Source: Corynebacterium tuberculostearicum (GTDB lineage Bacteria; Actinomycetota; Actinomycetes; Mycobacteriales; Mycobacteriaceae). From it: 64,000 nucleotides of DNA. This document shows positions 7,910-15,869 of the stretch, one piece after another; the first letter of the stretch is position 1, and the number at the start of each line of letters is the position of its first letter. The position numbers were made by a program, and so were the translations under genes. The notes below the pieces were generated by a model. The model made no database searches. It was not told where the DNA came from and saw only the letters and a list, made by a program, of their open reading frames with translations. The stretch spans positions 1,922,001-1,986,000 of the forward strand of contig NZ_JACBZL010000001.1 in the NCBI RefSeq assembly GCF_013408445.1, in the 5' to 3' direction.

Positions 7910-8877
7910 ACGGTAAGAACCAAGGTGCCGGTGACCTCGCCGCTGTCTAGGGCGGTGTGGGCCTGGGCGGCGTCGGCAAGCGGGTAAGTGGCGTGCAGCG
8001 CGTGCTTTACGCGGCCGTCTTCCAACATGGGCCACACATTTTCTACCGTGCCCGCCACAATCTGTGCCTTGTCTTCTAAGTCGCGGGCGCGCAGCGTCGT
8101 GCCCTGGACGGTCAGGCGCTTGGGCAGCATGGCGCCCAAGTTGATTTCCGCCTTGGTGCCACCCTGCATGCCAATGATGATGAGCTTGCCGTCCTTGGCC
8201 AGGCACTTCATATTCTTTTCCAGATATTTCGCGCCGATGATGTCCAAAATGACATCGCAGCTTCCCTTCAACTCTTCTACGAAGTCGTGCTCCTTATAGT
8301 TGATGAGAATATCGGCGCCTAGCTCGCGGCAACGCTCCAACTTTTCCTTCGAGCCAGCCGTCACCGCCACCTCTGCGCCGAGGGCCTTGGCTACCTGGAT
8401 GGCAAAAGTGCCAATGCCGCCGCCTCCGCCATGGATGAGGACGCGCTGGCCCTCGTGAAGGCCTGCCTCAATGCCTAGGTTGGACCACACGGTGCATCCG
8501 ACCTCAACCACCGCTGCAGTTTCCTCGACGCTCAACCCCTTGGGCACGGGAAGCAGCTGGCCCTGCGGAACCGCGACGTATTCGGCGTAGCCACCACCGG
8601 CAAGCAGGCAGCCCACCTCGGTGCCTACCTCCCAGTTCGTATCTCCGGCATCGGCAATGGTGCCTGCTGCTTCTAAGCCCAAGATTTCCGACGCCCCCGG
8701 TGGCGGCGGATAGGCACCCATCGTCTGCAGGATATCGCCGCGGTTAACGCCGGCCGCCTGCACCTTCACAAGCACTTCGCCTGGACGCAGCTGTGGGAGA
8801 GCGACTTCGCGGAGCTCTAAGGACCGACGATCCTGCGGGTCGGTCTGAACGATGGCCTTCATGCGTGTTGTAGTCAT
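7906..8877 (-). CDS. NADPH:quinone oxidoreductase, zinc-independent MDR family
   Basis: 323 residues. The medium-chain dehydrogenase/reductase layout is clear: N-terminal GroES-like domain with RPGEVLVKVQAAGVNRGDILQ, then the Rossmann nucleotide motif LIHGGGGGIGTFAIQVAKALG (GxGxxG/A type), and GAKYLEKNMKCLAKDGKLIIIG. No structural or catalytic zinc cysteine cluster is present, as in quinone reductases (QOR/PIG3). Likely reduces quinones or enones with NADPH in the cytoplasm. ATG 8877 is used; ATG 8862 is also possible. The copy of the 13-mer GCGTCGGCAAGCG at 7970-7982 lies in its coding sequence. Confidence 0.9.
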   Translation of the reverse strand: MTTTRMKAIVQTDPQDRRSLELREVALPQLRPGEVLVKVQAAGVNRGDILQTMGAYPPPPGASEILGLEAAGTIADAGDTNWEVGTEVGCLLAGGGYAEYVAVPQGQLLPVPKGLSVEETAAVVEVGCTVWSNLGIEAGLHEGQRVLIHGGGGGIGTFAIQVAKALGAEVAVTAGSKEKLERCRELGADILINYKEHDFVEELKGSCDVILDIIGAKYLEKNMKCLAKDGKLIIIGMQGGTKAEINLGAMLPKRLTVQGTTLRARDLEDKAQIVAGTVENVWPMLEDGRVKHALHATYPLADAAQAHTALDSGEVTGTLVLTV

Positions 8878-9039
8878 GGATCCAATCTAACGAACCTGGT
8901 GTGTCCTGCGCCACGAAATTCGGAGTATCCAGCGGCGATATCCAGTGCTGCAGGTGGCTTTTTGGGAAACCGGGCTATCTATTTAGTACACTGACCAAGT
9001 TGCTTCGTAGGCACGATGAGTGTTTTCGAAGAACAACAT

Positions 9040-9123
<84 letters not shown>

Positions 9124-9129
9124 CCGCAG

Positions 9130-9170
9130 GCACAGTCCCTAGTCAGTGATGGCTAGGGACTGTGCTTTTT
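9130..9170 (+). terminator. Intrinsic terminator of tRNA-Ser(UGA)
   Basis: A 13-bp perfect inverted repeat, GCACAGTCCCTAG and CTAGGGACTGTGC, with a 10-base loop, followed by five T residues. Confidence 0.93.
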
Positions 9171-10003
9171 CTATTGCGTGCCGGCTTAAGGTCGTGACGA
9201 TGCCATAGCGCTACCAAATGGGACTTTCTATTACATCAATCCGAGCCCGGTAGTTGAGCTATCAACAGACAAACTCGACGTCGGATATGTTCTATTAGAA
9301 TGCCCATTCGATGTTATGTATTAGTTCTTTAATACGTTTGCCTATTCAGAATTAGAAAGAGAAAGGGGCGTCTAAGAGTCCTGTGAGTTTCTATGTCAAA
9401 TCAAATCCTGCACCACTAGGTACATCTGCGCTGGTGAAGGTGCAATTAAGTGCATAGTTTGCGCTATAGAGTATGCAAATATGCAACTTAAATAGAGGGT
9501 AAGTTAAGTAGCCCTTAAGCCAATATTAGATAGAAGGGGAATAAAGGGCCTGCATACGGATCTGCAGTAGCGGCCTATGTGGCTGGTCTGGATAGCCTGA
9601 AGTGCTTTCCCGGGAGGGGTACCTAGCTGTGAATGGTCGAAAAAATGCATAAAAAGAAATAAATTATGCACGCCCCGTATGGGGGTAAAACTGTGTCTCA
9701 ATATTCACAATTGCCACACGGGCGCTGGTTCCTATTTTTCCAGGGGCCTCCAATTCTGTGTGTGATGACCAGCAAAAATGGAGGATTTCCAGTCTGGATT
9801 GCCTGAAAATTACCTGCCAACGCGATTGGATTGGGCTGGAAGCGAGCTTGCTTGTTGGATAGTGTCATTTCCAGCGACAAAAGCTGCACTGAATGTTGAG
9901 AATGAGAAGTTCATTCGTTGGAACATCGCTCGCGTCGCCCTACACGACGGTTATCGAAAGATAATTCTCACTGACCCAAACTCAACTCTCTTTAGGGGAA
10001 AAT
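9171..10003 (+). other. AT-rich intergenic region upstream of the S-layer gene
   Basis: About 830 bp clearly richer in A and T than the rest of the window, with no convincing gene. Short open frames exist on both strands (for example 9504-9701 and 9698-9889, minus) but have no family resemblance and poor codon bias. It probably carries the promoter and long 5' leader of the S-layer gene; AGGGGA about 9 bases before the ATG at 10004 is a good ribosome site. The base composition break and position right after a tRNA suggest acquired DNA. Confidence 0.6.
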
Positions 10004-11611
10004 ATGTTCAAGAACCGTGTTCGTACCGCCGCTCTTGCTGGCGCTGTTGCAGTTGCTACCGGTGTCTCCGGTCTGGCTGTTCCCGCTTTCGCAGAAGACA
10101 ACGCTGTTTCTAACACCATCGGTGGCGGCTTCAACGAGGCTGACAACTCCGCTGCTAAGGGTGTAGTTGCTAACAACGTCTCTGAGCGTGCCCTGCTGAA
10201 CAAGACCGACGCTACTGCGAACTACATCGTGAACCACAACCAGTGGTACGACCTGTACCACAACGCTGCACAGGCAGCTACCGACGGCCTCGACCCGTCC
10301 GAAGAGGCTGCATTCCAGAACCTGAAGCGTGAGGCTGAGAACGCAGGCAAGCAGCTGGCACAGGCTGAGCAGAACGTTCAGGATGCACGCGCTTCCGTTG
10401 CTTACGCACTGGAGAAGGACGAGGCAGCTAACAAGGCTTGGGACAACGCAGACTCCAAGGAGGCGGCGCTAGAGGCTGCTAAGGCTGCTGCTGTTTCCGC
10501 TATCGCTCCGGCCGTAAAGGCTGCTAACGCTGAAGGCCAGCAGGGCGGCCAGCCGGACCTGCAGGTTCCGGCAACCGGTTCCGTTGCTGACCTCAAGGCT
10601 GCGCTCAAGACCTACGAAGACGCATACGACCACGCAGGTGAGCGCGACGCAGACCAGGCAAAAGGCGACTTCATCCCGCGCGACTACATCGGTCTGCTGG
10701 AGACCCTGATCTCCACCGCCAAGGATGAGCTGGGCAAGGTAGAGGCAGCTCAGGCTGCTTACGACGAGGCTGTGGCAGCTGCTAAGGACGCTTCCCGCGA
10801 AGCACAGAAGTCCGACGTTCTGGTTCGCCAGGGCTTCCTGAACCGTGCATTCGCTCAGGTTCGCGTTCTGCGTGCTCTCGAGGCTCGCTTCGCTGTCTCC
10901 ACTCGTGAGATTGAGCTGCGCGAGTCCCCGCAGAACAAGAACGTTGTTATCGACGGCCAGACCAAGACCCTGCGTACCGCTTACGCAGAGCTCATCACTG
11001 GTGGTCCTAAGGGCATCCTGAACGTTGCTATCGACGACACCACCGCTCGTCTGAAGGCTGCTGACGTCAAGGCTCTGAAGGGCTGGGACGGCGACCTGGA
11101 CAACTTCGACGGCTCCCTGGCAAAGGAAGGCGAAGAGAAGGTCTACGACGCCATGAAGGAAGAGGCACAGCGTAAGGCATACGAGGCCATCGACTCCGAG
11201 CGTGACTGGGAAGAGGCTGTTAAGAAGGTCTCCAACGAGGATGACAAGATCATCGCGCAGCAGCTGAAGGAGACCGCACAGGACGAGGCTCAGAAGGCTC
11301 AGGAAGAGAAGCGCGCTGAGGAGTCCGCTAAGCAGCAGGAGCTCCTAGAGCAGCTCATCGCAGCTATCAACAACAAGAACAAGGACAACACCCCGGCTCC
11401 GGAAGAAAACGGTAAGACCGAGACCGAGACCGAGGGCGGTAAGACCGAGACCGAGACCGAGGGCGAGGGCAAGGAAAGCTCCTCCAAGCTGTCCCCGCTG
11501 GGCATCGCTGGCATCGTAGTTGGCGTGCTGGGCGCAATCGCTGCTATCTTCCCGTTCTTGGGCAAGCAGCTGAACCTGCAGCTGCCGCAGCTGCCTAAGC
11601 TTCCTTTCTAA
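10004..11611 (+). CDS. cspB: PS2-type S-layer protein (CspB homologue)
   Basis: 535 residues. The N-terminus is a signal peptide (MFKNRVRTAALAGAVAVATG, cleavage after AFA near residue 30) almost superimposable on that of C. glutamicum PS2. Further PS2-like stretches are DGLDPSEEAAF, RASVAYAL, QKSDVLVRQGFLNRAFAQ and the hydrophobic C-terminus ending IFPFLG, which in PS2 anchors the protein to the mycomembrane. The middle is alpha-helical and Ala/Glu/Lys-rich. A linker near residues 470-490 repeats GKTETETEG twice. Unlike PS2 as I recall it, the anchor is followed by a short Leu-Pro tail (LQLPQLPKLPF). Codon use is strongly biased (AAC, AAG, CTG, GCT), as expected for very high expression. Confidence 0.88.
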   Translation: MFKNRVRTAALAGAVAVATGVSGLAVPAFAEDNAVSNTIGGGFNEADNSAAKGVVANNVSERALLNKTDATANYIVNHNQWYDLYHNAAQAATDGLDPSEEAAFQNLKREAENAGKQLAQAEQNVQDARASVAYALEKDEAANKAWDNADSKEAALEAAKAAAVSAIAPAVKAANAEGQQGGQPDLQVPATGSVADLKAALKTYEDAYDHAGERDADQAKGDFIPRDYIGLLETLISTAKDELGKVEAAQAAYDEAVAAAKDASREAQKSDVLVRQGFLNRAFAQVRVLRALEARFAVSTREIELRESPQNKNVVIDGQTKTLRTAYAELITGGPKGILNVAIDDTTARLKAADVKALKGWDGDLDNFDGSLAKEGEEKVYDAMKEEAQRKAYEAIDSERDWEEAVKKVSNEDDKIIAQQLKETAQDEAQKAQEEKRAEESAKQQELLEQLIAAINNKNKDNTPAPEENGKTETETEGGKTETETEGEGKESSSKLSPLGIAGIVVGVLGAIAAIFPFLGKQLNLQLPQLPKLPF

Positions 11612-11662
11612 GTTAAAGGAGCATAGAAGCTTATAGCTTCTGAGTGAGGGAGTGCAGTATTA

Positions 11663-11691
11663 AGGCACCCTACCGATTCGGTAGGGTGCCT
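11663..11691 (+). terminator. Hairpin terminator after the S-layer gene
   Basis: A near-perfect stem, AGGCACCCTACCG with CGGTAGGGTGCCT, 52 bp after the stop codon. The following run is only TACTCACGTTTT, so it may act as a stabilising 3' hairpin as much as a terminator. Confidence 0.8.
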
Positions 11692-11813
11692 ACTCACGTT
11701 TTGGGCGGTTTCGCGGGGTGACAGTGAAAATTAAGTCCACGGCCAGACAGCGTTTACATTGAATTCCTACCGTGAGGTACGGACTTTCAAACACCGTTAA
11801 CGTTGAGGCGACT

Positions 11814-12074
11814 ATGACAAATTATATTTCCTACTTGGCCGAGGACCAGATACCGGCATCGTATGACTGGCTATGGAGCGGGCTAGGAGCCGTCATCGTC
11901 ATCGCCTTGTTGGTCTTTTGGGTGGCCTCTCTCATTTCCATCATCCGTTCGGGATATAGCGGAGGCGTCAAGATATTGCTGGTGATGGCGGCGTTTGCCT
12001 ACCCGTTCCTCGGGCCACTTGTATGGTTCCTTTTTGCGCGGAATAAGGAGCGTAAGACCAAAATCGACCGATAG
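11814..12074 (+). CDS. Small membrane protein with phospholipase D N-terminal-like (PLDc_N) region
   Basis: 86 residues, two predicted membrane helices: LGAVIVIALLVFWVASLISI (residues about 25-45) and ILLVMAAFAYPFLGPLVWFLF (about 56-76). The pattern ending GPLVWFLFARNKER is that of the PLDc_N/cardiolipin-synthase N-terminal family, short membrane proteins of unknown role common in actinobacteria. ATG 11814 is preferred over an in-frame ATG at 11772 because the longer leader is not hydrophobic or conserved in type and GAGGCG precedes ATG 11814. It ends 27 bp before the convergent moeB gene. Confidence 0.75.
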   Translation: MTNYISYLAEDQIPASYDWLWSGLGAVIVIALLVFWVASLISIIRSGYSGGVKILLVMAAFAYPFLGPLVWFLFARNKERKTKIDR

Positions 12075-12101
12075 GCTGCGGTCTTGCCAAGGGGAATTCG
12101 G

Positions 12102-13100
12102 TTACTGCTGCTCGAGCCAGGAATTGATGCCGCCGCGTAGGGAGACGACGTTGGTGAAGCCGCGTTTGCGGAGGATATCCACCGCTTGGGCGGAGCGGAT
12201 GCCGCTGGCGCAATAGATAACGGCCGCAGCATCTGGTTCGATGTCGGGGTCTTCGCCGGCGAGGATGCGGTCGAGTTCGAAGTGTGTGGAATTGGGGATC
12301 GCGGATTGGGCACGCTCGGGGGAGGTGCGGACGTCGATAAGCGGGGCGTGTGGGGGAATCTCGCGGACCTCGGGGGCGTCGGCAGGCTGAGTAGGCTGTG
12401 CGCCGGTGGGCTGGAGGGGAATGTATTCCCAGGTACCCGATAGGGCGTCGAAGTAGCCGAGCGTGCCGATGAGTGGGGTGCCTACGCCGGTGATGAGTTT
12501 GAGGGCTTCGAGCGCCATGGCTGAGCCGACAACGCCGACCACTGGGCCTAAGACTCCGGCCTGCGAGCAGGAGGGAACCTCGCCGGGTGCGGGAGCTGTA
12601 GGAAAGACATCCTCGTAGACGGGGCCGTGGCCGGACCAGAAAACGCTGAGCTGGGCATCGAAGCCGAGGATGGAGGCCCATACGTGCGGGATGCCGAGCT
12701 CGTGGGCGGCCCAGGAGCTGAGGTAGCGGGCGTCGAAATTATCGGTGCCATCGAGGATGAGATCGCAGCCGCGCAGCTGCTCAAGTGCCGTCGCTGATTC
12801 GAGGCGGCCGTGGCAGGTGATGTCCACCTCTGGATTGAGTGCGCGGACGGTGGCCGCGGCGGAATCCGTCTTCGGTGTGCCGATGGCGGCGGTGGTGTGG
12901 ATGACTTGGCGGTGCAGGTTGGAGGGGGAGACCACGTCGTCGTCGAAAAGCGAAATGCGGCCCACCCCCGCGCCGGCGAGGTAAAGCAGGGCCGGGGATC
13001 CCAGGCCACCGGCGCCGATGACCGCTACGTGCGCGTCGCTGAGCTTGCGCTGGCCTTCCTCGCCCCAGAGCGCTTCCTGGCGGGCATAGCGGATGCTCAT
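12102..13100 (-). CDS. moeB: MoeB/ThiF-type adenylyltransferase with C-terminal rhodanese domain (MoeZ-like)
   Basis: 332 residues. Residues 1-220 form the ThiF/MoeB E1-like domain: RQEALWGEEGQRKL, nucleotide loop VIGAGGLGSPALLYLAGAGVG, DDDVVSPSNLHRQVIH and DGTDNFDARYL, plus VPSCSQAGVLG. The last 90 residues are a rhodanese domain with DVRTSPE and active-site cysteine in IYCASGIRS. It should adenylate and possibly thiolate the MoaD C-terminal glycine for molybdopterin synthesis. The CxxC pairs that bind zinc in E. coli MoeB are missing: where CYRC is expected the sequence is VYED. ATG 13100 overlaps the moaE stop by 4 bp, and the longer upstream frame is rejected as a moaE shadow. Confidence 0.92.
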   Translation of the reverse strand: MSIRYARQEALWGEEGQRKLSDAHVAVIGAGGLGSPALLYLAGAGVGRISLFDDDVVSPSNLHRQVIHTTAAIGTPKTDSAAATVRALNPEVDITCHGRLESATALEQLRGCDLILDGTDNFDARYLSSWAAHELGIPHVWASILGFDAQLSVFWSGHGPVYEDVFPTAPAPGEVPSCSQAGVLGPVVGVVGSAMALEALKLITGVGTPLIGTLGYFDALSGTWEYIPLQPTGAQPTQPADAPEVREIPPHAPLIDVRTSPERAQSAIPNSTHFELDRILAGEDPDIEPDAAAVIYCASGIRSAQAVDILRKRGFTNVVSLRGGINSWLEQQ

Positions 13101-13558
13101 TCCAGACCCACCCAATTGGTGGAGCCATCGCCGTGGCTTTGTTCCTTCCAGATGGGGACTTCCGCCTTGACCCGATCGGCGCATTCCTCGGCGGCCCGGA
13201 AGGCATCGCCGCGGTGCGCGGCGGCCGCTACTACGGCAAAGGCGAGGTCGCCGACCTTGAGATCCCCCGTGCGGTGGGCGGCCCACAGGCGCACTGGGTG
13301 GTTGGCAGCGACGGAATCGGTGACTTCTTGTAGCTTCTCCGGCGCGGATGGGTGGGCGCTATAGGAAAGAAGGGTGACATTCGGCCGGCCGCCATCGTGA
13401 TCGCGGACGATGCCCTCAAAAGTGACGACGGCACCCATGGCGGCAGTGGCGGCCTCTTCCTTGGCAGCGGCAAGGAGGGATTCAAGGGGTTGATCGCTCA
13501 GAAGCGTGCCAATGGTGCAACCGGTTTGCTCGGCCACATAGGAGGGATCAGTGCTCAT
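13097..13558 (-). CDS. moaE: Molybdopterin synthase large subunit MoaE
   Basis: 153 residues. Family motifs include GAVVTFEGIVRDHDGGR, the basic LWAAHRTGDLKVGD and the C-terminal lysine motif VPIWKEQ, which contains the catalytic lysine. MoaE with thiocarboxylated MoaD converts cyclic pyranopterin monophosphate to molybdopterin in the cytoplasm. It overlaps mogA by 11 bp upstream and moeB by 4 bp downstream, so the four genes moeA-mogA-moaE-moeB are one translationally coupled operon. MoaD lies just outside, divergently oriented. Confidence 0.95.
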   Translation of the reverse strand: MSTDPSYVAEQTGCTIGTLLSDQPLESLLAAAKEEAATAAMGAVVTFEGIVRDHDGGRPNVTLLSYSAHPSAPEKLQEVTDSVAANHPVRLWAAHRTGDLKVGDLAFAVVAAAAHRGDAFRAAEECADRVKAEVPIWKEQSHGDGSTNWVGLE

Positions 13559-14027
13559 GTTTTCCTTCTAACATATCGACGATCGGAACGATTAATTCTT
13601 CCAAAACCGCGCAGCCGTCTTTTACCCCGCCGGTGGAACCGGGAAGCGTCATGGCAAAGGTGGAGTCATTGACGCCGGCGATGGCGCGGGAGGCTACCGC
13701 GGTGGGTACGCTTTCCAATCCCTTCTGCCAGAAGGCCACCGCTATGCCGGGCAGCTCGCGGGTGATATGTGGGGCGACGGCCTCTACCGTGCGGTCATCG
13801 TGCGTCAGCCCGGTGCCGCCGGAGGTCAGGATGACCGCGGGCTTTTCGGCGAAGGCGGCGGCAACGGCGGCGGCGATTTCGGCATCGGGGACGATGCGTG
13901 CGTCGGGACAGTCAAAGCCCTTGCGGCGCAAGAAATCCACCGCGATGGGGCCGGAGCGATCGTCGTAGATGCCCGCGGCGGCGCGAGTAGAGGCGACGAT
14001 GACGATGGCGGTGCGCTGTGCGCTCAT
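13548..14027 (-). CDS. mogA: Molybdopterin adenylyltransferase MogA/MoaB
   Basis: 159 residues of the MoCF-biosynthesis fold. Key motifs are the N-terminal strand IVIVASTRA, the conserved LTSGGTGLTHDDRTVEAV (GGTG with Asp) and TLPGSTGGVKDG. It activates molybdopterin with AMP before molybdate insertion by MoeA. The start ATG at 14027 overlaps the moeA stop by 4 bp (ATGA-type coupling). The short length fits the MoaB/Cnx1G type rather than longer plant fusions. Confidence 0.94.
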   Translation of the reverse strand: MSAQRTAIVIVASTRAAAGIYDDRSGPIAVDFLRRKGFDCPDARIVPDAEIAAAVAAAFAEKPAVILTSGGTGLTHDDRTVEAVAPHITRELPGIAVAFWQKGLESVPTAVASRAIAGVNDSTFAMTLPGSTGGVKDGCAVLEELIVPIVDMLEGKHEH

Positions 14028-15160
14028 AGTGGGTAAACCTCCACTTCCTGGCCTTCTTCAAGGCGTTGACCGGCAGGGATGCGGATGAGATGGGTGGCGT
14101 CTGCCGCTTGGGCGAGCAGGTGGGAGCTGGCACCACCGAGGATATGGGCGTGGGAATCGACGCGCCCGCGGCGAAATTGGTCCTTGTGCGGGAGGCCCTC
14201 GATGCCCGCGGCCAGGGGGACGTGGAAAGGCTCTGGTGCCCAGCCGAGCGCAGGCGCGACGAAGAGGCGGAAACTTACCAACGTGGAAATGGGGTTTCCG
14301 GGCAAGCAGATCACTGGGGTGTTGTGGAAAGTGGCGATGCCCTGCGGGCCACCGGGTTGCTGGTCCACATGGCCGAACCAGCCATCGAGCACCTGGCGGA
14401 CTACTTCAAATTTCCCGGCGGAGATTCCGCCTGAGGTAATGATGGCGTCCGGGCGGTGCTGCGCGATGGCTTCTGTGAAGGCTAGTTCTAGGGCCTGCGG
14501 GTCATCGTCGGTAGTGATATAGCCCGCGACGTCGATGCCGGCGCGGCGGGCCATTGCCGTTAAGAGTGGCGCATTGGCATCCGGAATGGCGGCGCTGCCG
14601 TGGCCGATTTCCGCGCCGCCGGTGCAGATGAGGATGCGGGCGGGGCGGTAGACCTCTACCTCGTCGATTCCTTGGGAAGCGAGGGCGGCCAAGCGCACCG
14701 GCGTGAGCTTATCGCCGCGGGCGGCGAGGAGGGCGCTTTCTTCCAGGTCCGAGCCGGTGCGGCGGATGAATTGGCCTGGCGACGTCTTTGGCACGGTGAT
14801 GCGGCCGCCCGGGGAGAGGAATTCTTGTGGTTCGCAGCGCTCGATGGGCACGATTGCTGCAGTTCCATCCGGCACCTTGGCGCCGGTCATGATGGGGCAG
14901 GCGCTGGCAAGCGGGCCGTCGAGTACCTGGGCGGGCTCCGTGCCGGCCGCGATGGTGGGGCCCACCGGGTAGGTCCCGGCCGCGCACTGCGGGAGGGCGT
15001 AGCCATCCATCTGGGAGTTATCAAAGCGAGGGGAGGGGAAGCCGGCGTGTATGTCTGCAGCTAGAACCATATCCTGCGCCTGGGTGAGGGGCACGGTGGT
15101 GGCTTGGCGTGCGGGCAGGGCCGCTGCGACCTCGCGCGCGTGAGTCTCGGGTGTGCGCAT
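14024..15160 (-). CDS. moeA: Molybdopterin molybdenumtransferase MoeA
   Basis: 378 residues. Visible MoeA motifs are PRFDNSQMDGYAL (substrate loop), MTGAKVPDGTAAIVPIE, GQFIRRTGSD, the MoCF-domain ITSGGISAGKFEVV and the C-terminal PGNPISTLVSFRLFV. MoeA inserts molybdate into adenylated molybdopterin. It is the first gene of the operon moeA-mogA-moaE-moeB, starting at ATG 15160, 59 bp from the divergent moaD; that gap must carry both promoters. The family is normally about 400 residues, so this is near full length. Confidence 0.95.
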   Translation of the reverse strand: MRTPETHAREVAAALPARQATTVPLTQAQDMVLAADIHAGFPSPRFDNSQMDGYALPQCAAGTYPVGPTIAAGTEPAQVLDGPLASACPIMTGAKVPDGTAAIVPIERCEPQEFLSPGGRITVPKTSPGQFIRRTGSDLEESALLAARGDKLTPVRLAALASQGIDEVEVYRPARILICTGGAEIGHGSAAIPDANAPLLTAMARRAGIDVAGYITTDDDPQALELAFTEAIAQHRPDAIITSGGISAGKFEVVRQVLDGWFGHVDQQPGGPQGIATFHNTPVICLPGNPISTLVSFRLFVAPALGWAPEPFHVPLAAGIEGLPHKDQFRRGRVDSHAHILGGASSHLLAQAADATHLIRIPAGQRLEEGQEVEVYPL

Positions 15161-15219
15161 GGCGGCTAGTTTACCCGCGGTCTCGACATGGCATGGGCGT
15201 GCGGGGCATAGTAGAGGGC

Positions 15220-15480
15220 ATGTTGACCGTTCACTATTTCGCCGCCGCCCGCGCCGCTGCGGGCGTGGCTTCTGAGCAGGTAGAAGCCCCCGCCACCTTG
15301 GGTGATCTGGTGGCGCAGCTGAGCGAGGAGCATACCGGCACCACCGAGGCCGGCATGAGCCTGAAAGAGGTCTTGGGGCGCTGTAGCTTTCTTATCGACG
15401 GCGCCGGGAACACCGCCATGGATTCCCCGCTGGCTGGTGTTACCCGGGTGGACGTCCTGCCGCCGTTTGCGGGCGGCTAG
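15220..15480 (+). CDS. moaD: Molybdopterin synthase sulfur-carrier subunit MoaD
   Basis: 86 residues with the ubiquitin-like pattern: N-terminal strand LTVHYFAAARAAAG, middle ATLGDLVAQLSEEH, and the essential C-terminal Gly-Gly (PPFAGG) where sulfur is loaded. Start ATG 15220 follows GTAGAGGGC; upstream in-frame codons overlap the divergent moeA gene. It faces away from moeA and its stop overlaps the convergent holin-like gene by 4 bp. Its loading enzyme is the MoeB-rhodanese protein at 12102. Confidence 0.93.
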   Translation: MLTVHYFAAARAAAGVASEQVEAPATLGDLVAQLSEEHTGTTEAGMSLKEVLGRCSFLIDGAGNTAMDSPLAGVTRVDVLPPFAGG

Positions 15481-15869
15481 TCGCGCTGCCGCAGCGGGCT
15501 AGTAAAGAAGTTGATGACGCTGCTGACTATGGACAGCACGATGGCGCCGATGATCGCGGCGCCCCAGGAGTCGATGACGAGGTGGCCGATTCCCAGGTCC
15601 AGGGAATTGAGCGTCCACTCCACGATGATGAGCGCGGCGCCGTTGATGACGAGGGAGAAAAGTCCGAGCGTCAGGCAGGTCAGCGGCGCGCCGAGGACGC
15701 GCAGGACCGGCATGACCACGGCATTAATAATGATGAAGACGATGGCGATGGCGATGAAGTTGCCGGTCTCTGCTGGGGTGATGGTGATGCCGGGAATGAC
15801 GGCAACTACCGCCCACAGCGCCACCGCGATGGCAAAGACATTCAGGACAAAGTTGATGAGTGAGCGCAT
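15477..15869 (-). CDS. Phage_holin_4_2-like (YvlD-type) membrane protein
   Basis: 130 residues with four predicted helices. The family pattern FIIINAVVMPVLRVLGAPLTCLTLGLFSLVINGAALIIVEW is split here across helices 2 and 3 and matches YvlD/Phage_holin_4_2 proteins. Despite the name these are widespread chromosomal membrane proteins, not evidence of a prophage; in Bacillus they belong to envelope-stress operons. It lies immediately downstream of the aminotransferase gene on the same strand (stop and start almost touch at 15869/15870), suggesting co-transcription. Confidence 0.8.
   Translation of the reverse strand: MRSLINFVLNVFAIAVALWAVVAVIPGITITPAETGNFIAIAIVFIIINAVVMPVLRVLGAPLTCLTLGLFSLVINGAALIIVEWTLNSLDLGIGHLVIDSWGAAIIGAIVLSIVSSVINFFTSPLRQRD

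Noticed and set aside
9504..9889. Two short minus frames in the AT-rich gap before the S-layer gene
   Set aside because: No recognisable domain, poor codon bias; more likely non-coding leader or acquired DNA.
15477..15869. Phage holin annotation as sign of a prophage
   Set aside because: The family is chromosomal in many bacteria and no phage genes are nearby.
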